Shown here: positions 14,298-22,695 of the stretch, in pieces
Numbering within the stretch: the stretch's first letter is position 1
Layout of the letters: every line of letters starts with the position of its first letter
Assembly: GCA_002405165.1 (NCBI GenBank)
Contig: DHLF01000007.1
Location: 1-28,834, forward strand
DNA length: 28,834 nt
Direction: 5' to 3'
From: Christensenella sp. UBA4675
Lineage (GTDB): Bacteria > Bacillota > Clostridia > Christensenellales > Borkfalkiaceae
Made by a program: the position numbers and the translations under genes
Notes under the pieces: model-generated
The model's database searches: none
Seen by the model: only the letters and a program-made list of their open reading frames with translations
What the model was told of the DNA's origin: nothing

Positions 14298-16070
14298 TTG
14301 AAAAAAAAGAAAAAAAATTACACCTATATCGGCGGACAAGCGGTAATGGAAGGCGTAATGATGAGAGGAAAAACTTCGGAATGCATTTCGGTTAGGGATA
14401 GCGACGGAATTATCAGGAGCGAAACTAAAAGACTTAAACCGTTAAAAGAACGTAATGTGTTTTTCCGTATTCCTATCATTAGGGGAATTCTCAATTTTTT
14501 TATGTCTTTAATAGACGGAACTCGTGTTTTAATGCGTTCCGCGTCCGTTTACGGGGAAGACGAACCTTCTAAGTTTGAAAAATTTTTATCTGAAAAATTA
14601 AAAATCAATTTAATGGGCGTAATAACTACTGTAAGTATGATAGTGGGGTTAGGCTTAGCGATTTTGCTTTTCGTATTATGTCCGCAACTTGCGACTAATT
14701 TGTTTGCAAAATGGTTTAAATTTTCTAAAACTTCTTTTGTTTATAATTTAATAGAAGGATTATTGCGAATAACGATTTTCGTTATTTATATCGTAATAAT
14801 CTCGCTAATTAAAGATATTAAACGGGTATTTATGTATCACGGGGCGGAGCATAAAACCATATCCTGTTATGAAAACGGTTTGGAATTAACGGTAGAAAAC
14901 GTTAAAAAGTGTTCCAGAGTTCACAATCGTTGCGGAACGACTTTTTTGTTTTACGTTATGTTCGTAAGCATTTTGGTTTTTTCGCTTGCAAATTCGGTAT
15001 TTAAAGTAGAAGGCTTTTTAAGAATACTTTTAAAAATAGCTTTGCTTCCGTTAGTTGCAGGGATTTCTTACGAGCTTTTAAAACTTCTTGCAAAAACGGA
15101 AAATCCCGTATTTTTAATATTAAAAGCCCCGGGACTTTTATTGCAAAGACTTACTACCAAAGAACCCGACGGCGAAATGATAGAAGTAGCCATAAACTCT
15201 TTTAATACGGTACTTTTAATGGATAACGACCAAAGCGTGCCGACAAAAGACTTTATTACCGCGAAAAAAGTAAAAGATTTATATAAAGAGCAATCTGAAA
15301 TTTTTAAATCGAGCGGTATAGACGTTTGCGATTTAGAGTGGATTATTTCGGATAAAGCAAACGTAAAGCGTTCGGAAATTGCTCAAAGCGATACCGTTTT
15401 GCGTCCCATGCAAGTTGAAAAAATATTAAAAGACGTTATGGAACGATTAAGCGGAAAACCCTTGCAATACGTTTTGGGAACTGCCGATTTTTACGGATGT
15501 ATTTTTAATGTTGACGAAAGAGTTTTAATTCCTAGGTGTGAAACCGAAGAACTAGTAGAAAAAGCTTTAAAACTCATTAAAAAAGAAGATAAAGTTTTAG
15601 ATTTATGTACGGGGAGCGGAGCTATTGCCGTAACCGTAAAAAAGAAATCGGGTTGTCAAGTTTTCGCTAGCGATGTAGACGAAAGGGCTTTGGAACTCGC
15701 TAAGCAAAACGCTTATTCAAATAAAGCGGAAATAAACTTTATTTGCTCGGATATGTTTGAAAATATAACCGAACAATTTAACGTAATAATTTCAAATCCG
15801 CCGTATATAAAAACCGAAGACATTAAAAGTCTTGATAAGGAAATAGCTTACGAGCCGTATATCGCGCTAGACGGCGGTCAGGACGGGTTAAATTTTTATA
15901 GAATTATATCCGATAACGCAAAAAATTTTTTAGCTGACGACGGAATGATTTTTTTAGAAATAGGTTATAATCAAGCGGAAGATATAAAAGAAATTTTTTC
16001 TTCTTATTCAAAAGTGGAAATAATAAAAGATTTAAGCGGAAACGACAGAATAGCAGTGGTAAATAAATGA
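14298..16070 (+). CDS. prmC: DUF1385 membrane protein fused to PrmC release-factor glutamine methyltransferase
   Basis: 590 residues in one uninterrupted frame. Residues 1-305 are a DUF1385 (YqhQ-like) membrane protein: YIGGQAVMEGVMMRG, two to four hydrophobic segments (about 105-130, 155-172, 214-235, 241-262), and the conserved YHGAEHKTISCYENG at 180-194. Residues about 312-590 are a complete PrmC/HemK: a helical N-terminal domain, PLQYVLGTADFYG, IPRCETEELV, SAM motif LDLCTGSGAIAV at 434-445 and catalytic NPPY at 500-503. PrmC methylates the GGQ glutamine of release factors, and prfA follows directly. The start is TTG with AAGGGG upstream. The usual separate genes are joined here without a stop. 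Confidence 0.9.
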   Translation: MKKKKKNYTYIGGQAVMEGVMMRGKTSECISVRDSDGIIRSETKRLKPLKERNVFFRIPIIRGILNFFMSLIDGTRVLMRSASVYGEDEPSKFEKFLSEKLKINLMGVITTVSMIVGLGLAILLFVLCPQLATNLFAKWFKFSKTSFVYNLIEGLLRITIFVIYIVIISLIKDIKRVFMYHGAEHKTISCYENGLELTVENVKKCSRVHNRCGTTFLFYVMFVSILVFSLANSVFKVEGFLRILLKIALLPLVAGISYELLKLLAKTENPVFLILKAPGLLLQRLTTKEPDGEMIEVAINSFNTVLLMDNDQSVPTKDFITAKKVKDLYKEQSEIFKSSGIDVCDLEWIISDKANVKRSEIAQSDTVLRPMQVEKILKDVMERLSGKPLQYVLGTADFYGCIFNVDERVLIPRCETEELVEKALKLIKKEDKVLDLCTGSGAIAVTVKKKSGCQVFASDVDERALELAKQNAYSNKAEINFICSDMFENITEQFNVIISNPPYIKTEDIKSLDKEIAYEPYIALDGGQDGLNFYRIISDNAKNFLADDGMIFLEIGYNQAEDIKEIFSSYSKVEIIKDLSGNDRIAVVNK

Positions 16071-17143
16071 TAGATAAACTAGAAAAAATTCTTGAAAAAT
16101 TTAATAAATTAACGGAGCAAATTTCCGATCCAAACGTAATTAGTCAAATAGACACGTGGACTAAACTTACGAAAGAGCGTGCGGAAATAGAAGAAACCGC
16201 CGAAAAATACCTTGAATATAAAAAAATAGCGGAAGAACAAGAGCAAGCACAACAAGCATTAAAAGACGAATCAGATAGGGATATGAAAGAGCTTTTAGAA
16301 GAAGAAATTTTGTCTTGCAAGCAAAAATTAGAAGAAAAAGAAGCCGAATTGAAGATACTTTTACTTCCCAAAGACCCTAACGACCAAAAAAACGTTATTT
16401 TGGAAATAAGGGCTGGCGCAGGCGGAGAAGAGGCTGCTTTGTTTGCTTACGAACTTTATAGAATGTACGTAAACTACGCCGATAAAAACAGATGGAAAGC
16501 GGAAGAAATAGAAAGTAACGAAACCGAACTCGGCGGAATAAAACAAGTTGTATTTTCCATAAGCGGTAAAAACGCGTATTCAAAATTAAAGTTCGAAAGC
16601 GGAGTTCATAGGGTTCAAAGGGTTCCCGAAACCGAATCGCAAGGCAGAATTCACACGTCAACTTGTACCGTAGCCGTACTTCCCGAAGTAGAAGACGTAG
16701 AAGTAAATTTAGACGAAAAAGACTTGATTATAGAAACTTGTCGTAGCAGCGGAGCGGGCGGTCAGCATATAAATAAAACGGAATCGTGTATAAGAATGGT
16801 TCATATTCCCACGGGAATTGTAGTAAATTGCCAAGACGAGCGTTCTCAAATAAAAAATAGAGAAAAGGCTATGAAAGTTATGAAAAGTAGGGTGTACGAC
16901 TATTATAGTCAACAATATAAGTCGCAGTACGCCGAAAACAGAAAAAATCAAGTAGGCACGGGCGACAGGTCGGAAAGAATTAGAACGTATAATTTCCCGC
17001 AAGGCAGGGTAACCGACCATAGAATAGGTTTAACTCTACACAATTTAGAAAACTTTTTGGCAGGAAACATAGAAGAAATGGTTCAAGCTTTGGCAATAGC
17101 TGATAGGGAAGCAAAATTATCTTTACAATCGGAGGAAAACTAA
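16067..17143 (+). CDS. prfA: Peptide chain release factor 1
   Basis: 358 residues. RF1 recognises UAA and UAG and triggers peptide release. The codon-recognition PxT motif appears as RVPETESQGRIHTSTCTVAV, which indicates RF1 rather than RF2. The catalytic GGQ is in SSGAGGQHINKTES. The start overlaps the prmC fusion stop by ATGA, so the methyltransferase and its substrate are translated together. Length is normal. Confidence 0.96.
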   Translation: MIDKLEKILEKFNKLTEQISDPNVISQIDTWTKLTKERAEIEETAEKYLEYKKIAEEQEQAQQALKDESDRDMKELLEEEILSCKQKLEEKEAELKILLLPKDPNDQKNVILEIRAGAGGEEAALFAYELYRMYVNYADKNRWKAEEIESNETELGGIKQVVFSISGKNAYSKLKFESGVHRVQRVPETESQGRIHTSTCTVAVLPEVEDVEVNLDEKDLIIETCRSSGAGGQHINKTESCIRMVHIPTGIVVNCQDERSQIKNREKAMKVMKSRVYDYYSQQYKSQYAENRKNQVGTGDRSERIRTYNFPQGRVTDHRIGLTLHNLENFLAGNIEEMVQALAIADREAKLSLQSEEN

Positions 17144-18331
17144 ATGAAAATATCGCATAGAGCAGGACAAATTCCCGCGTCGATGACTTTGGAAATATCG
17201 GCAAAAGCAAAACAAATGAAAGCGGAAGGAATATCGGTAATAGGCTTTACGGCGGGCGAACCCGACTTTACTACTCCCGAATTTATTAGAAATTCCGCAA
17301 AAGAAGCTTTGGATAAAGGTTTTACGAGATACACTCCTTCTTCGGGTATGCCCGAACTAAAAAAAGCGATTTGCGAAAAATTTAAAAGAGATAACGATTT
17401 AGAGTATTCTCCTAAAAACATAATAATTTCTACGGGCGCAAAAGCGAGTTTATATCACGCTTTGTTTGCCGTTGTAGACGAAGGGGACGAAGTTATAATT
17501 CCTTGTCCTTGTTGGCTAACTTATAACGAACAAGTAAAATTATGCGGTGGTAAAAGCGTATTTTTACAAACTTCGAAAGAAACTAATTATAAAATTACGG
17601 CAAAAAGTTTAGAAGACGCTATTACTTCCAAAACCGCTTGTTTAATTTTAAATTCGCCGTCTAATCCTTCGGGAGTCGTTTACTCCAAAGAAGAATTAGA
17701 AGAAATTGCGGAAGTTATCGTTAAACATAACATATACGTAATCAGCGATGAAATCTACGAAAAACTCGTTTACGACGGAGCAAAACACGTATCTATCGCG
17801 TCGCTAGGGAAAGAAATTAAAAAACTCACCATCGTTATAAACGGCGTATCTAAAGCTTACGCTATGACGGGTTGGAGAATAGGCTATCTTGCATGCGACG
17901 AAGAAATTGCAAGGGTAATAAACAACGTTCAAAGCCATACTACGAGTAACGCTAACTCAATCGCTCAATACGCGTCGGTAGAAGCGTTAAATAAAGGCGA
18001 CGAATTTATTTCGGAAATGACTGCGATTTTCCAAGATAGAAAGAATTTTATAACCGCTCAATTAGACGAACACGGTTTAGAATACATAAATCCGCAAGGC
18101 GCGTTTTACGTTTTCGTAAATATTGAAAAATATTTAGGTAAACACTATAACGGAATTAAAATTTTAACCAGCGTAGAATTTGCAAAACAGTTGCTAAACG
18201 CAGGGGTTGCAGTAATTCCCGGTCTTCCTTTTGAAAATGACAACTTTATAAGACTTTCTTACGCGATAAATAAAGACGATATTAAACTCGGAATAGAAAG
18301 AATAGCTAACTTTATAAAGGAATTAAAATAA
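17144..18331 (+). CDS. Class I/II PLP-dependent aminotransferase (aspartate aminotransferase-like)
   Basis: 395 residues, fold type I. Family motifs are GFTAGEPDFTTPEFI, STGAKASLYHALFA, NSPSNPSGVVYSKEEL, SDEIYEKLVYDG, the PLP lysine in NGVSKAYAMTGWRIGY (Lys237), and the substrate-carboxylate arginine in FIRLSYAI. This matches the subgroup Ib aspartate/prephenate aminotransferases. ATG 17144 directly follows the prfA stop, with GGAGG inside the end of prfA, so it is probably in the same transcript. Aspartate is the likeliest amino donor; tyrosine or alanine activity cannot be ruled out. Confidence 0.88.
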   Translation: MKISHRAGQIPASMTLEISAKAKQMKAEGISVIGFTAGEPDFTTPEFIRNSAKEALDKGFTRYTPSSGMPELKKAICEKFKRDNDLEYSPKNIIISTGAKASLYHALFAVVDEGDEVIIPCPCWLTYNEQVKLCGGKSVFLQTSKETNYKITAKSLEDAITSKTACLILNSPSNPSGVVYSKEELEEIAEVIVKHNIYVISDEIYEKLVYDGAKHVSIASLGKEIKKLTIVINGVSKAYAMTGWRIGYLACDEEIARVINNVQSHTTSNANSIAQYASVEALNKGDEFISEMTAIFQDRKNFITAQLDEHGLEYINPQGAFYVFVNIEKYLGKHYNGIKILTSVEFAKQLLNAGVAVIPGLPFENDNFIRLSYAINKDDIKLGIERIANFIKELK

Positions 18332-18355
18332 TCTGAAAGAAATTTCAAAAAACTA

Positions 18356-18384
18356 TTGAAAATCAAGGAATTTTAGTATAAAAT
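18356..18384 (+). promoter_or_regulatory. Likely promoter of the small P-loop gene
   Basis: TTGAAA (18356-18361) and TAAAAT (18379-18384) are separated by 17 bases, 15 bases before GGAGGT. The region is A/T-rich, so confidence is moderate. Confidence 0.5.
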
Positions 18385-18413
18385 ATAGTCAAATAACTTT
18401 GGAGGTCTTTTAT

Positions 18414-18818
18414 ATGATTTCTTTGATTTACGGACCAAAAGGCACGGGTAAAACTAAAATAATACTTGAAAAAGTAAATGAAAGCGTTAAAAACGCAAAA
18501 GGCAACGTTGTATTCCTTGCTAAGTCCGGTGGGTATTCGGTAGCGATAGATTTCGCGGTTAAATGCGTATTTGCTGACGAATACGGTATAAATAACGTGG
18601 AACAATTACGCGGATTTATAAAAGGTATGCTTGCGGTAAATAACGATATAGAATATCTTTTTATAGACGGAATCGCAAGAATTGCCGAATGTAATTTGGT
18701 TGATTTAAAACCCGTTTTCGAAGATTTAGAAAAAGCCGATAAAAACGTTAAAATTGTTTTAACTATCAGTTCGGACTTTGTTTCTATGCCCGATTTTATT
18801 AAGAAATTCGCAAACTAA
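18414..18818 (+). CDS. Small P-loop NTPase-like protein of unknown function
   Basis: 134 residues. The N-terminus ISLIYGPKGTGKTKII is a Walker A (residues 7-14), and EYLFIDGIARI near residue 85 is a plausible Walker B with Asp85. The middle is a compact alpha/beta pattern, and the end VKIVLTISSDFVSMPDFIKKF resembles a final NTPase strand. ATG 18414 has GGAGGT 8 bases upstream. The open frame's earlier TTG (18399) overlaps that site. It has its own promoter and terminator, so it is a single-gene unit. I do not recognise the family; it resembles a minimal AAA-like core without a lid. Confidence 0.75.
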   Translation: MISLIYGPKGTGKTKIILEKVNESVKNAKGNVVFLAKSGGYSVAIDFAVKCVFADEYGINNVEQLRGFIKGMLAVNNDIEYLFIDGIARIAECNLVDLKPVFEDLEKADKNVKIVLTISSDFVSMPDFIKKFAN

Positions 18819-18838
18819 AAAATAAAAATCAAATTTTT

Positions 18839-18867
18839 ACTGCCGTAATTTTACGGCAGTTTTTTTA
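18839..18867 (+). terminator. Terminator after the P-loop gene
   Basis: Perfect 10-bp stem ACTGCCGTAA / TTACGGCAGT separated by TT (a few inner pairs must open) and followed by seven T. Confidence 0.9.
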
Positions 18868-19002
18868 CGCTTATATTTAAGCTTTTAATTTTTTTGAGTT
18901 TGAAATATTTAAAAATTTAATAAATTTTGTTTTTTTAGTAAATCTATTTTTTGTTCAATATTAGCTTGTGAATATATAAAAAGTATATTATAGAATACGT
19001 AT

Positions 19003-19036
19003 TATATATGATAAAAAGTTATATATGGTAAAAAGC
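19003..19036 (+). repeat. Two tandem 17-base A/T-rich repeats upstream of glyA
   Basis: Units 19003-19019 and 19020-19036 match at 15 of 17 positions (TATATATG[AG]TAAAAAG[TC]). A degenerate related stretch lies at 18971-18984. They lie just upstream of the -35 at 19067. They could be an A-tract upstream element or an operator. The rest of the 312-base gap between the P-loop gene and glyA holds one terminator, one promoter and otherwise unstructured A/T-rich DNA. Confidence 0.6.
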
Positions 19037-19066
19037 GTTGCGTCGTGCCAAACAAGGCGATTTTAA

Positions 19067-19095
19067 TTGACAATTATCGCATTTTTATATATAAT
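19067..19095 (+). promoter_or_regulatory. Perfect-consensus promoter of glyA
   Basis: TTGACA (19067-19072), a 17-base spacer and TATAAT (19090-19095) match the sigma-A consensus exactly. Transcription would start near 19102, about 29 bases before the glyA start codon. Confidence 0.88.
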
Positions 19096-19130
19096 ATACG
19101 AAATGAAAAAGTGTTAGAAAGGAGTTTTAT

Positions 19131-20288
19131 ATGTCAAGCATAGTATTCGATATTATTGAAAAAGAACAAAAAAGACAAAACTCTACGGTAGAGTTAATCG
19201 CAAGCGAAAATTTTGTGAGCGAAGATATTTTAAAGGCTGTCGGTTCTTGTCTTACAAATAAATACTCCGAAGGCTATCCCGGGAAAAGATATTACGGCGG
19301 TTGTGTTAATTGCGATGAATTAGAAACTTATTGTCAACAAATTTGGCAAAAAGTTTTTAATACGGACTACCACGTCAACGTACAACCGCATAGCGGAAGC
19401 AACGCAAATTTTGCGGGCTATATGGCTTTAATCAATCCCGGAGATACCGTTTTAAGTATGGAACTTAACAACGGAGCGCACTTAACGCACGGTTCTCCCG
19501 TAAATTTTAGCGGGAAATTATATAATTTCGTATTTTACGGAGTAGATAAAAACGGATATATAGATTACGACCAAGCGCAAGAACTTGCCTTAAAACATAA
19601 GCCTAAGCTAATAATGGCAGGAGCGAGCGCGTATTCGAGAGTTATAGATTTTAAAAGATTTAAAGAAATCGCTGATTCTGTAGGCGCGTATTTTATGGTA
19701 GATATAGCTCATATTGCAGGGTTAGTCGCAACGGGTTATCATCCTTCTCCGTTCGGACTTGCCGACGTAATAACCACAACGACTCATAAAACTTTAAGAG
19801 GACCAAGGGGCGGAATGATTTTCTGCAAGCCCGAACTTGCTAAAAAGGTTGATAGCGCGGTATTCCCCGGCTCGCAAGGCGGACCTTTGCAACACGTTAT
19901 TGCGGGAAAAGCAATTTGCGCGGAAGAAGATTTAAAGCCTGAATATAAAGAATATATAGGAAGAGTCGTAGAAAACGCTAAGGCTATGTGCGACCGTTTT
20001 ATTCAAAACGGATATAAAGTAGTAACTGGCGGAACGGATAATCACTTGTTCCTAGTAGATTTGACTGATACGGGCTTGTCGGGTAAAGAAGTTCAAAACG
20101 GACTTGAAGAATACGGTATTACGTTAAATAAAAACTGCGTTCCTAACGAAACTAGGTCGCCTTTCCAAACCAGCGGTGTAAGAATAGGTACGCCTGCAAT
20201 GACCACCAAAGGTTACGGAAAAGAAGATTTTATTAAAGTTGCCGATAAAATAGATAAAATAATAAAACAAATGAAAAAAAACATATAA
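19131..20288 (+). CDS. glyA: Serine hydroxymethyltransferase
   Basis: This PLP enzyme converts serine and THF to glycine and methylene-THF. Motifs are VELIASENFVS, NKYSEGYPGKRYYGG, the VDIAHIAGLVATG strand, and the PLP lysine Lys220 in TTTTHKTLRGPRGG. The C-terminus has PFQTSGVRIGTPAMTTKG. At 385 residues it is about 25-30 shorter than E. coli GlyA, with trimming at the N-terminus. GAAAGGAG lies 8 bases before ATG 19131. It leads a two-gene unit with the citrate synthase gene 9 bases downstream. Its product feeds FolD. Confidence 0.95.
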   Translation: MSSIVFDIIEKEQKRQNSTVELIASENFVSEDILKAVGSCLTNKYSEGYPGKRYYGGCVNCDELETYCQQIWQKVFNTDYHVNVQPHSGSNANFAGYMALINPGDTVLSMELNNGAHLTHGSPVNFSGKLYNFVFYGVDKNGYIDYDQAQELALKHKPKLIMAGASAYSRVIDFKRFKEIADSVGAYFMVDIAHIAGLVATGYHPSPFGLADVITTTTHKTLRGPRGGMIFCKPELAKKVDSAVFPGSQGGPLQHVIAGKAICAEEDLKPEYKEYIGRVVENAKAMCDRFIQNGYKVVTGGTDNHLFLVDLTDTGLSGKEVQNGLEEYGITLNKNCVPNETRSPFQTSGVRIGTPAMTTKGYGKEDFIKVADKIDKIIKQMKKNI

Positions 20289-20297
20289 GGATGTCTT

Positions 20298-21668
20298 ATG
20301 GAGAATTTTTATAAATATTTGGAAACCTTGGATTCAAAGTTTGAGGAATTAAGTAGTTTGGGTTTTAAGTCAGACGTTATAGAAAACGAGTTATACGAAA
20401 AATATAAGGTATATAGGGGATTGAGAGATTCTCGCGGAGTAGGCGTAGTTACGGGTTTAACCGAAATTTCCGAAATAAACGGTTTTAAAACCGAAAACGG
20501 AGAGAGAAAACCGATAGAAGGCGAATTGTATTATAGGGGAATTTCCGTTTACGATATTTTCGCGCACCTTCGTAAATCGGATAGATTCGGGTTTGAAGAA
20601 GTTACGTATTTGCTTTTGTGCGGAGTTTTACCCAACAAAAAACAATTAAACGAATTTTGCGAATTACTTGCTGAACTAAGAAAATTGCCTAATAGTTTCG
20701 TTAGAGATATAATCTTAAAAGCGCCTGCGCAAAATATGATGATTTCTTTATCGAGATGTATTTTAATGCTTTATTCTTACGACGATAAAGCCGACGATAT
20801 AACGCTTAAAAACGTATTCCGTCAATCGTTACAACTAATTGCTTTAATGCCCGTAATGGCGGTTTATTCCTATCAAGCGTATAGACATTATTTTAAAATG
20901 AAAACGCTTTCTATCCGTTATCCTAAAAAGGAACTTTCCACTGCGGAAAATATTCTTTATATGTTAAGGGGTAACAATAAATTCACTAGGGAAGAAGCTT
21001 TAATGCTAGACGCGTGTTTAGTTTTACAAATGGAACACGGCGGTGGTAACAACTCTACGTTTACAACTCACGTCGTAACAAGTACGGGTACGGATTCCTA
21101 TTCCTCCATGGCTGCATCGCTAGGCTCGTTAAAAGGACCGAAACACGGCGGAGCTAACATAATGGTTGCCAAAATGATGCAAGATATTTTGGATAACGTA
21201 AAAAATATAAACGAAAAAACCGTTGGCGAATATCTTAAAAAGATTTTGGATAAAAAAGCGTTCGATAAAAAAGGTCTTATTTACGGTATGGGACACGCAA
21301 TATATTCTTTGTCCGACCCAAGAGCTAATATTTTAAAGCAAATGGTAGAAGAATTAGGCGTTCAACCCGAAGACCAAAAGGATTACGAAGTTTATTCGCT
21401 AGTTTATAAACTCGCTCCCGAACTCATTCAAGCAAGAAAAAATACGGTAAAAGGCACTTGCGCAAACCTAGATTTTTTCTCGGGATACATATATAAAACT
21501 TTAAATATCCCCGAAGAATTGTACACTCCGTTATTTGCCGTTGCAAGAATCGTCGGTTGGTCGGCGCATAGACTAGAAGAAATTGCCAATAACGGGAAAC
21601 TTATTCGTCCTGCGTACATCGCGGTCGCTCCGAGAAAGGAATTTATTCCGCTCGATAAAAGAAAATAA
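20298..21668 (+). CDS. Citrate synthase family protein
   Basis: 456 residues, longer than the roughly 370-430 of typical type II enzymes. The extra length is at the N-terminus (about 1-70), which precedes the ELYYRGISVYDI start of the core. Catalytic residues are present: His283 in GPKHGGAN, His333 in GMGHAIY and Asp392 in ANLDFFSGYIY. QMEHGGGNNSTF and VARIVGWSAHRLEE are also conserved. The enzyme condenses acetyl-CoA with oxaloacetate. 2-Methylcitrate synthase activity cannot be excluded. AAGGATG lies about 6 bases upstream. No aconitase or isocitrate dehydrogenase gene lies nearby. Confidence 0.9.
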   Translation: MENFYKYLETLDSKFEELSSLGFKSDVIENELYEKYKVYRGLRDSRGVGVVTGLTEISEINGFKTENGERKPIEGELYYRGISVYDIFAHLRKSDRFGFEEVTYLLLCGVLPNKKQLNEFCELLAELRKLPNSFVRDIILKAPAQNMMISLSRCILMLYSYDDKADDITLKNVFRQSLQLIALMPVMAVYSYQAYRHYFKMKTLSIRYPKKELSTAENILYMLRGNNKFTREEALMLDACLVLQMEHGGGNNSTFTTHVVTSTGTDSYSSMAASLGSLKGPKHGGANIMVAKMMQDILDNVKNINEKTVGEYLKKILDKKAFDKKGLIYGMGHAIYSLSDPRANILKQMVEELGVQPEDQKDYEVYSLVYKLAPELIQARKNTVKGTCANLDFFSGYIYKTLNIPEELYTPLFAVARIVGWSAHRLEEIANNGKLIRPAYIAVAPRKEFIPLDKRK

Positions 21669-21702
21669 TATATAAAAGATTATATTTTTTATTTTTAGAA
21701 CA

Positions 21703-21732
21703 AAGGCGTTCTCGTAAGAGAGCGTCTTTTTG
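21703..21732 (+). terminator. Terminator after the citrate synthase gene
   Basis: An 11-bp stem with two G-U pairs, AAGGCGTTCTC / GAGAGCGTCTT, with a GTAA loop, followed by TTT. Confidence 0.85.
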
Positions 21733-21768
21733 CATTTTTTACAACGTAACGTATTGATTTTTTTAAAA

Positions 21769-21796
21769 TTGATTATTTTTTGCAACGAATTATATT
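21769..21796 (+). promoter_or_regulatory. Possible promoter of the amidotransferase-like gene
   Basis: TTGATT (21769-21774) and TATATT (21791-21796) have a 16-base spacer in a very A/T-rich region. The gene follows a terminator, so it needs a promoter here, but other A/T matches exist. Confidence 0.35.
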
Positions 21797-21867
21797 GATT
21801 TTAAAAAGTTGAATTAAAGCTAAAATTTCGTTAAAAAATTAAAAATTTTTTCAACAAAGGAGAAAGT

Positions 21868-22566
21868 ATGAAAAAACCGATAATTGCGGTAACACCGCTC
21901 GTAGACAAAGAAAAAAACTCTTTATGGATGCTTCCCGAATATTTTAACGCCTTATCGTCTAGCGGAGCAATACCTTTTATGTTGCCTTTAACGACCGATA
22001 AAGCCACTTTAAAACGTTTGCTTGATTGTTCCGACGGATTGCTTATAACTGGCGGACAGGACGTAAATCCCTGCTTTTACGGCGAAGAGAAACAAGAATT
22101 GTGCGGAGAAATATGTTCAAAGCTAGACGAGCAGGAAAAAATACTATTAGATATTGCTTTAAAGCAAAATAAAAGCGTGTTAGGGATATGTAGGGGACTA
22201 CAATTTTTAAACGCGTATTTTGGCGGAACGCTATATCAAGACTTACAAGCGGTTACGAAAATAGAACACCATATGCAACCGCCATACGATAGGGGAGTAC
22301 ATAGCGTAACGATAGTTAAAAACAGCTTGTTAGATAAAATTGTAGGAAGAAGAAAATTGCAAGTAAATAGTTATCATCATCAAGCGGTAAAAAATTTAAG
22401 CGAAAAACTTACCTTATGCGCCGTTTCAGAAGACGGAATAACGGAAGGGGCGTATTTAGCAGACAAAAAATTTGTTTTAGCAGTGCAGTGGCATCCCGAA
22501 TACTCGTATAATTTAGTAGAAAGCAAAAAAATATTCAAAGCGTTTGTAAATTCCTGTAAAGAGTAA
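21868..22566 (+). CDS. Class I glutamine amidotransferase-like hydrolase (peptidase C26, PuuD-like)
   Basis: 232 residues. The nucleophile is Cys108 in LGICRGLQFLNAYFGG, and the partner is His209/Glu211 in VQWHPEYS. ITGGQDVNPCFYGE and VNSYHHQAVKNL are typical of gamma-glutamyl-GABA hydrolases and related C26 enzymes, which cleave gamma-glutamyl amide bonds in the cytoplasm. The neighbourhood has no polyamine genes, so PuuD activity itself is only an inference. AAAGGAGA lies about 7 bases upstream. It is a single-gene unit between terminators. Confidence 0.85.
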   Translation: MKKPIIAVTPLVDKEKNSLWMLPEYFNALSSSGAIPFMLPLTTDKATLKRLLDCSDGLLITGGQDVNPCFYGEEKQELCGEICSKLDEQEKILLDIALKQNKSVLGICRGLQFLNAYFGGTLYQDLQAVTKIEHHMQPPYDRGVHSVTIVKNSLLDKIVGRRKLQVNSYHHQAVKNLSEKLTLCAVSEDGITEGAYLADKKFVLAVQWHPEYSYNLVESKKIFKAFVNSCKE

Positions 22567-22604
22567 TTTAACTATTCAAGCGTTATTTAAAACTTGTTAA
22601 AAGT

Positions 22605-22640
22605 AAAACCCCCTAGCTATAAACAGCTAGGGGAGTTTTT
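22605..22640. terminator. Strong terminator between the C26 hydrolase and the Mrr-like gene
   Basis: CCCCTAGCT / AGCTAGGGG (22610-22618, 22625-22633) with an ATAAAC loop is followed by AGTTTTT on the plus strand and GGTTTTACTTTT on the minus strand. It can therefore end both converging genes. Confidence 0.85.
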
Positions 22641-22695
22641 AGTTACATAGTAGGGTAAAACGTTTATTTTAGCGAAACATATTGAAAAATTTATT

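Noticed and set aside
16395..17020. Long minus-strand open frames opposite prfA
   Set aside because: They have no ribosome sites or recognisable domains and lie fully within a clear prfA coding sequence.
18333..18346. TGAAA/TTTCA inverted repeat after the aminotransferase as a terminator
   Set aside because: The stem is five A/T-rich pairs and is not followed by a T-tract.
19037..19066. Possible small hairpin or riboswitch before glyA (GCC...GGC)
   Set aside because: Only 3-4 base pairs are available and it lies upstream of the promoter, so it would not be transcribed with glyA.
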